64,000 bases of DNA, taken from NCBI GenBank assembly GCA_027563935.2, contig CM050453.2, forward strand, positions 66,882,018 through 66,946,017, read 5' to 3'. Shown piece after piece: positions 58,094 through 64,000 of this stretch (its first letter is position 1; every line of letters starts with the position of its first letter). The stretch comes from Costus lasius. Its lineage: Eukaryota; Streptophyta; Magnoliopsida; Zingiberales; Costaceae. The notes under the pieces are model-generated. The model was given only the letters and a program-made list of their open reading frames with translations. It was not told the origin of the DNA and searched no databases. Position numbers and translations under genes: made by a program.

Positions 58094-59732
58094 TGATGAC
58101 ACTAAAATATATAGTATATTTTGTATCATTTTATATATCTTTTCATGCTAAATTGAGGATCTTTTACTTGTTTTTATGCTGAATTCAACAAATATTACAA
58201 AATCTTCTTCTATTTTTGTTTTTCATGATTTTTCAGTAAAAAGTGCCATATTTTGATGGATTTCGAAGGATTTGAGCGCATGAATGGATTCAGGACGTCG
58301 AAATGAAGCCGCCCGCCAATTTTCATGCGAATTGGAGCAAGTTTAAGAAATACACCACCGGTGTAATGGATATTTTGGCCGTAATTTGCAAAAAATAAGG
58401 CAGTGCCATATTTTTCTTTATGGTACTATATTTTGAGCAATTGTTTACCAGAAACTTGTGAAGAAAATATGGTAGTACCGTAATTTATTTTACGGTACCG
58501 TAATTTTGGCTCGTCTTCCCGATTTTTCCGCCCTGAATCTTGCGAGTACCATAACTTTTGATCCAGACCTCCAAATAGAGATCTGAAAGTTACTGCAGAC
58601 CTGTCTAAAAGAGGAGAAGACACACGCTGAAAAAGCATGAATTTTAATCACGAATTGAGAGAGCAATCGAGGGAGGCATCCTCAGGGCATGGCCTCACGC
58701 CGAGAGGCGAAGAGGGCACCTCAGGTCGTGAATTTTACACCAAAGCATTGCCTGGAGCAGAGGGGGATGCACCAGAAGTTTCAGAGCGTTTGGAGTCCGA
58801 TCTAGGGAGAAATCATCAAAATAGTGATGATAGCACTATTCACACGCGAAATTACCGGTTGTAATTCAATTACAACTCTGTTTTGTAACTTTTCTTCCCT
58901 CTCCTTGATTTCTATTCGCACTGAAATAATATTTTATTGTAATTCCTTCATCATGGAAGCTTAGACATCTTATGGGACATGGGGTATAATCCCCTTAATT
59001 TTTAATGAGTAGATGATTATTATTTTCGTCATGATAAATTTTTGTTATGATAATTCTGCTTTTGTGATGAATTGTCTTTAATTCTTCTTAGATTTATACT
59101 ATCATGCATGTTTTAGAATTTTGCAAAATAGACTGAGAGGTTGATTGCGAAATTTGGAACCCTAAAAAATCATTGAGTTCGGAACTTATCGTAAGTGATT
59201 AGGTTAGTTCTTTGAATTCTGATTTTTAGTGATTTTATTGTCATGTTGATTTTATGAATCTAGGATTGTGATATTGTGTCAAACATTGATAGATCTTGCA
59301 CGAGAGTGATCCTTGAGTTTCCACGTGAGATGTTTGACTTAGAATTCGGATGCACGAGAGTGATCCTTGAGTTCTTTGTTTAATGATTTACTTATTTTAA
59401 GCATTGGATAGATCTTGCACGAGAGTGAGGATTGGTCCTTTGTATGATTGTCTGCGTGAGAGCGAGACGATCCTTTTATGAAATAATTAGGTCTTTATCA
59501 TAATAAGATTTGACTGATGACCTTTTATTTATATCTAGTCATCGAAATTAAGGTGGATGAAACCCTAGTCCCAGTGTATCTCTCTGATTTCGTGTTCTTT
59601 CTATCATTGAATTTCATCATATTCGATTTACTTAGCTAGTGAGAAAATAATTATTTGGTACTTAACACGAAGGTCTCTGTGGTTCGATATTTTTATTACT
59701 TTGAAGTATCTGTGCACTTGCAGATCATAACA
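58094..59732 (+). repeat. 3' LTR of H
   Basis: TGATGACACT...GATCATAACA, 1,639 bp, followed by the GTGAC duplication (59733-59737). It lacks about 70 bases present near 44,280-44,350 of the 5' LTR and has an extra stretch near 58,575. The palindrome zone is at 58,350-58,507. Confidence 0.9.
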
Positions 59733-59737
59733 GTGAC

Positions 59738-59895
59738 ACACTTTGTCCAATCGGATATTAGTCTGGCAAAGGGATTGTAATGCATCGGTATCTTGTTGCG
59801 TTGATGGGGATGTCGGTGCTGATATCCATTCTAAAGACTTGGGTAGCAGCGATGCACTGCTAGGTGCCACTCACTGCTTGTGATGACCTGAGTTC
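59738..59895 (+). repeat. C1 LTR, second part
   Basis: It continues C1 after H and aligns with 22066-22200 of the C0 LTR (GGGTAGCAGCGATGCACTGC and CACTCACTGCTTGTG are shared). It is cut at 59895 by element E; the last five bases, AGTTC, are the presumed duplication. Confidence 0.85.
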
Positions 59896-61582
59896 TGAAA
59901 GTTACTAAAGGGGGGGGGGGGCGAAACCCTAATAGGCGCATATCAGAACTTGCAACAAGAGGAAATTAGGGTTTCTAAGATCGCATGGATGAATATATGA
60001 TCAACTTTAATAACATGTATAGATCGAGAAGGGGATCATACCAATGCCATTTCTTGGATGGCGACTTGGAATCAAAAGAATCGTGTGCTTCTTCTCCAAA
60101 GGCACCGCACACAAGGTGATAGATCGCTTCCTCCTTGTTGTTCCTTATGCTAGTAAGGATCTCCAAGTCTCCTGATCACTGAAGGGAATGAGATTACGAG
60201 ATAAGTTCTCTCCTTGGCCGAACACCTCTCTCCACACTTGTCTTTTTTGAGTCACACGAGAGCAAGAGAGAAAGAGGGGCGAGAATAGGGGCGATCCCTC
60301 GAACGTGAGGCGTGCTACCTATTTTGGAAAGCATGACTTCCAAAAATAGTAAACCCTCACACGTTCAAGTGTTCACGCTTAGTGAACAAATCGCAATGTT
60401 CTCCCCTTTGAACCATGCGCTCACTTGATGAGCCGGTTCAATTACATTTGGTTCAAAGACCAAATCAAACCAAGCATTGGTCTAGATCATATTAAACCAT
60501 AAGGTTCAAGATCTAACCATTCATCTCTTGATGCTCTTGATCTCACCGATCTAGCATCAATTCTCTCGATCGAAGCTTACCGATCTCAAGCCCTAATCAA
60601 TCAAACATGATCAGACCAGATCTCACTTACAATCAGAGTTTAAATCCCTTTAAACTGAACCAAAACAATTCAGTCCACACGATCTGACTTAAGTAAGCCA
60701 TATCATCAAATTGTGCGACCCTAAGGGTTTCCTTTAAATGTCGGTAACGATAACTTACGTTATCACGAACAGAGAGGGGTATCTAGCAACACATCACTAT
60801 CTCCCGATATAAAGGAAAGAGTCTTCCAAGACTACACCCAAACCACAGCACAATTGTGAACCCAAGTCACTTGACATATGTGTTTCCTTTGCCACTGGAT
60901 GTTTTTATTGGACAAGCGTGTCAAGCCTGTAATTCCAATATGATGAGAATGATTAGATCAGATGAACATAGTCATCTGGGTATGGCCATACACTTTCTCA
61001 ACCATCTCATCCAGGGGGCCCCTTCAGAACATCACACTCCAAACAAGGAGACGGCAATCCTATATCTATCACTAGTGCCCTAACATGACTCATGCTCATT
61101 ATCCAAGATAGTCTATAACCATTATGTTTCAAATGATATTGAACTACCTCAAAACAATGCCAATCATCATTTAGAAACAGAAGTGATCTCAAGTCAGAGG
61201 AAATATGCCACTTGCTCGCATATAAGGATTATTCACATTGTGACAAGCAATTGAACATCCTAAGTAGGGTCTGCCCAGTACATCCAATGTACCCATGAGT
61301 CTACATCTTATTCCATGCTCGAAGCATCCTATAAGATTAGAACACATATTAGTCTCAATCATATCAAGGCTGCCTCATGTTCACCAAGATATCTCGACTA
61401 AGGACAATACTGCATGTCAGCCAAGCTAAACACCATTGAGACATTATTCAGAAGTATACATATTGCAGCAGATAATGTAACAACCTGAATAACAACCATT
61501 GCCTTTATAAACATAGAGTTTATACATGATACTGAAATAATCCCAAGGCCTCAAACATTAGCCTTAAGGGCATACCCCAACA
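59896..61582 (-). repeat. 3' LTR of E
   Basis: 1,687 bp; on the plus strand it opens TGAAAGTTACTAAAGG with a G run of about 12 and ends GGCATACCCCAACA. Confidence 0.92.
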
Positions 61583-61583
61583 A

Positions 61584-61593
61584 TCTCCCACTT
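61584..61593 (-). other. Polypurine tract of E
   Basis: AAGTGGGAGA on the minus strand, adjacent to the LTR. Confidence 0.85.
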
Positions 61594-61602
61594 GCACTTA
61601 AT

Positions 61603-64000
61603 CTAATGGTTGAGAAATCTCAAACCCATATTATTACAGTGCTTCTCATGCTTCTGCTGTGCCAGAGGCTTTGTAAGCGGGTCAGCTAGATTGTCATCTG
61701 TATGAACCTTGCAGATTTTGATCTCGCCACGATCAATGATCTCCCGGATCAAGTGAAACCTTCTCTGTATGTGCTTGGACTTCTGGTGCGACCGTGGTTC
61801 CTTTGCTTGTGCTATTGCTCCAGTGTTATCACAGAAGATAACCAAAGGATCTGCACTCGAAGGAACAACACCAAGTTCCTGGACGAACTTACGAATCCAC
61901 ACTGCCTCCTTAGATGCTTCTGAGGCTGCAACATACTCGGCTTCTGTTGTGGAATCAGCAACAATTGATTGTTTGAAACTTTTCCACACCACTACTCCTC
62001 CATTCAAGCTAAAAACATAGCCTGATTGCGATCGGAAATCATCCTGGTCAGATTGGAACGAAGCGTCAGTATATCCTTCAATACTGAGTTCTTCCTGACC
62101 TCCATATATCAAGAACATATATTTGGTCCTCCGAAGATATTTCAAAATGTTCTTGACCGCAATCCAGTGTGCCTTCCCTGGATTACTTTGGAATCGACTG
62201 GTCACGCTTAACCCGTAAGCGACGTCTGGGCGAGTACACAACATGGCATACATAATGGACCCAATAGCCGAAGCATAAGGCGTATTGTCCATTTCATCTT
62301 TCTCAGTCTGTGTTTGTGGACATTGACTCTTAGAAAGATTCAGACCATGTCTGACTGGAAGATATCCTCTTTTAGAATTTTCTAAATGGAATCTCTCCAG
62401 GACTTTATCGATGTAAGTACTCTGGCACAGCCCAAGAAGCCTCTTAGATCTATCTCTGTAGATCTTCACACCTAATACATAGGCTGCTTCTCCTAAATCT
62501 TTCATCTGGAAACATTTTCGTAACCATGCCTTGACGGCATGCAGTTCAGGAATATCGTTTCCAATGATTAAGATATCATCGACGTAGAGGACTAGGAAAG
62601 TAATCACGCTCCCACTAAACCTCTTATATACACACGGGTCATCTTCATTCTTGATGAAACCAAATTCACAGATTGATTCATCAAAATGAATATTCCAGCT
62701 TCTTGATGCTTGTTTAAGTCCATAAATGGACTTCTTTAATTTGCATATTCTATGACGATCTGATGGATTGGTGAAACCTTCAGGTTGTGTCATATACACA
62801 TCCTCTTCTAATTTTCCATTAAGGAAAGCGGTCTTCACATCCATTTGCCAGATCTCATAATCATAATATGCCGCTATCGCAAGAATAATCCGAATAGACT
62901 TGAACATAGCTATAGGAGAGAAAGTTTCATCATAATCTATCCCGTAGATTTGTTTGAAACCTTTCGCAACTAGCCTGCCTTTATAGGTAACCACGTTACC
63001 ATCCATGTCAATCTTCTTCTTGAAGATCCACTTACAGCCTATAGGGATTACTCCCGGAGGCGGATCAACCAAATCCCAAACTTGGTTATCTGACATAGAG
63101 TCCATCTCGGCTCGCATAGCTTCAAGCCATCTCGCTGATTCCGGTCCACTGACCGCATCCGCATAAGTGAGGGGTTCATCATCAATGATGTAAACTCCGT
63201 CATAGCATTCAGGCTGTCGACGGATCCTTCCCGATCTACGTGGTTCCCGTGATATCTGAGCCTCAGGTTGTTCAGTAACCTGATCTACTGGCTCAGGCTC
63301 ATCCAACTGTGCTTGACTACTTTGTCCTTCTTCTGGATTCTCATCCAGCTTTATTTCTCTCCCACTGGCCTCTTGCAGAAGAAATTCCTTCTCAAGAAAA
63401 ATAGCCGTTCGAGCAACAAATACTTTGTTCTCTTTGGGATCGTAGAAATTATAACCCTTAGTTTCCTTAGGGTAACCGACAAAGATACATTTCTCAGATC
63501 TGCTCTCTAGTTTCCCAGAGGTGAGCTTTTTGACATAAGCCTCGCAACCCCAGATCTTAATAAATGTCAAGCTCGGCTGTTTCCCATACCATAACTCATA
63601 TGGAGTCTTTGAAACTGCCTTGGATGGCACTCGATTTAGTACCTTTGCAGCTGTTTCTAGTGCAAATCCCCAAAAGGAGTAAGGTAGAGTAGCCTGACTC
63701 ATCATAGAACGAACCATATCCAGTAAAGTTCTATTTCTCCTCTCGGACACACCATTCCATTGCGGTGTTCCTGGCGGAGTGAGCTGTGAGATAATCCCAC
63801 ATTCCTTCAGATAGTCAGTAAACTCATGACTCAAGTATTCTCCACCTCGATCTGAACGAAGTGCCTTGATATTTCGGCCTAGCTGATTTTGTACTTCATT
63901 CTTGAACTCTTTGAACTTGTCAAAAGATTCACTCTTATGTCTCATTAGATAGACATAACCATACCTACTGAAATCATCAGTAAAGGTAATGAAGTATGAA
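61603..64000 (-). CDS. Gag-Pol of copia element E, C-terminal two-thirds, open throughout
   Basis: The frame is open from the right edge (integrase core, ITFTDDFSRYGYVYL) to the stop at 61603: integrase SDRGGEY and GVSERRN (second Asp and Glu), reverse transcriptase GCKWIFKKK, MDVKTAFLNG and YVDDILII, RNase H TDASFQSD and STTEAEYVAAS, end LRFLNH. No stop or frameshift occurs in the visible 799 codons. Gag, the zinc knuckle, protease and the first integrase Asp are outside, so intactness of the whole cannot be judged. It is closest to A by eye (for example MDVKTAFLNGKLEEDVYM). Confidence 0.93.
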   Translation of the reverse strand, partial: SYFITFTDDFSRYGYVYLMRHKSESFDKFKEFKNEVQNQLGRNIKALRSDRGGEYLSHEFTDYLKECGIISQLTPPGTPQWNGVSERRNRTLLDMVRSMMSQATLPYSFWGFALETAAKVLNRVPSKAVSKTPYELWYGKQPSLTFIKIWGCEAYVKKLTSGKLESRSEKCIFVGYPKETKGYNFYDPKENKVFVARTAIFLEKEFLLQEASGREIKLDENPEEGQSSQAQLDEPEPVDQVTEQPEAQISREPRRSGRIRRQPECYDGVYIIDDEPLTYADAVSGPESARWLEAMRAEMDSMSDNQVWDLVDPPPGVIPIGCKWIFKKKIDMDGNVVTYKGRLVAKGFKQIYGIDYDETFSPIAMFKSIRIILAIAAYYDYEIWQMDVKTAFLNGKLEEDVYMTQPEGFTNPSDRHRICKLKKSIYGLKQASRSWNIHFDESICEFGFIKNEDDPCVYKRFSGSVITFLVLYVDDILIIGNDIPELHAVKAWLRKCFQMKDLGEAAYVLGVKIYRDRSKRLLGLCQSTYIDKVLERFHLENSKRGYLPVRHGLNLSKSQCPQTQTEKDEMDNTPYASAIGSIMYAMLCTRPDVAYGLSVTSRFQSNPGKAHWIAVKNILKYLRRTKYMFLIYGGQEELSIEGYTDASFQSDQDDFRSQSGYVFSLNGGVVVWKSFKQSIVADSTTEAEYVAASEASKEAVWIRKFVQELGVVPSSADPLVIFCDNTGAIAQAKEPRSHQKSKHIQRRFHLIREIIDRGEIKICKVHTDDNLADPLTKPLAQQKHEKHCNNMGLRFLNH

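Larger units (their letters stand above)
43083..59732 (+). mobile_element. Athila-like non-autonomous element H, inserted in C1
   Basis: LTRs (43083-44765 and 58094-59732), a tRNA-Asp primer site, a short leader, one gag-like open frame, a palindrome-bearing non-coding region and an F-like 3' region. The flanking duplication is GTGAC (43078-43082 and 59733-59737). Excluding the nested D, the internal region is only about 4.26 kb and has no protease, reverse transcriptase, RNase H or integrase, as in large retrotransposon derivatives (LARDs). The LTRs differ by a roughly 70-bp and smaller indels plus many substitutions, so H is clearly older than D. Confidence 0.9.
24952..64000 (+). mobile_element. 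Athila-type Ty3/gypsy element G, base of the second nest, right end outside window
   Basis: It begins with an LTR and tRNA-Asp-type primer site, followed by gag (to 27489), a gap filled by F, then gag C-terminus, protease, reverse transcriptase and RNase H (39310-42440). C1 inserts there. The integrase and 3' LTR are not in the window, so the stated end is the window edge. The five bases before the LTR are GTGAG, the presumed target duplication. Coding parts carry many stops, so this is an old, dead copy. Confidence 0.85.
59896..64000 (-). mobile_element. Copia element E, minus strand, 5' part beyond the window
   Basis: A 3' LTR and the integrase-to-RNase H part of an A/B/D-family element are visible. 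It inserted into the C1 LTR. Its 5' half, second LTR and the other target duplication lie beyond 64000. Confidence 0.93.

Overview
This window looks like gene-poor nuclear heterochromatin of a flowering plant. No host protein gene, rRNA or convincing tRNA gene is visible. Almost every base belongs to long-terminal-repeat (LTR) retrotransposons inserted into one another. Plant origin is inferred from four things: Ty1/copia elements primed by initiator tRNA-Met, Athila-type Ty3/gypsy elements with a TGGCGCCGTTGCC primer site and an FMDDFSVYG reverse transcriptase, a 0.5-kb TRIM, and the density of nesting. The species cannot be named from the sequence alone. Element names used here are local labels.

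Nest 1 (1 to about 24,950). The window opens inside the polyprotein of copia element C0. C0's 3' LTR starts at 3333 and is split by copia element A (3680-21776, target duplication CATTG). A's gag is split by a sister copy, B (7611-16638, duplication GGACA). The C0 LTR resumes at 21782. It is followed by a GC-rich stretch with a 117-bp tandem repeat built on CACGGCCGTG, an LTR-like segment with its own TATA box, and a short Ty3/gypsy integrase fragment that ends exactly where the next element begins.

Nest 2 (24,952 to the right edge). The base layer is Athila element G (+). Its gag holds a second Athila, F (minus strand, 27490-39309). F itself carries a TRIM in its 3' LTR (28140-28667, CCTTC) and a solo copia LTR in pol (32015-33699, CAATT). 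G's pol is cut at 42441 by a C0-type copia LTR, C1. C1 is split by the pol-less Athila-like element H (43083-59732, GTGAC) and by copia element E (from 59896, off the right edge). H contains the intact minus-strand copia element D (47444-56507, CTTCC). The deepest chain is G > C1 > H > D.

Activity. D has one uninterrupted 1,293-residue Gag-Pol frame, a perfect 12-base primer site and LTRs differing at about three sites by eye, so it is the best candidate for a recently mobile autonomous element. B has equally similar LTRs but one amber codon and a primer-site mismatch. E is open as far as it is visible. C0, A, F and G are broken, many of the breaks being CAG-to-TAG changes. H encodes no protease, reverse transcriptase or integrase. 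It does encode a zinc-knuckle, coiled-coil and acidic-tail protein, and shares its 3' region, polypurine-side hairpin and palindrome family with F, so it was probably mobilised by F-like proteins.

The least explained signals are the arrays of near-perfect palindromes, a different motif in each element family (GGTGAACC-N6-GGTTCACC in G; TTACGGTACCGTAA in F and H; CACGGCCGTG at 23 kb), the structured 1.8-kb leader of the copia family, and the orphan H protein.
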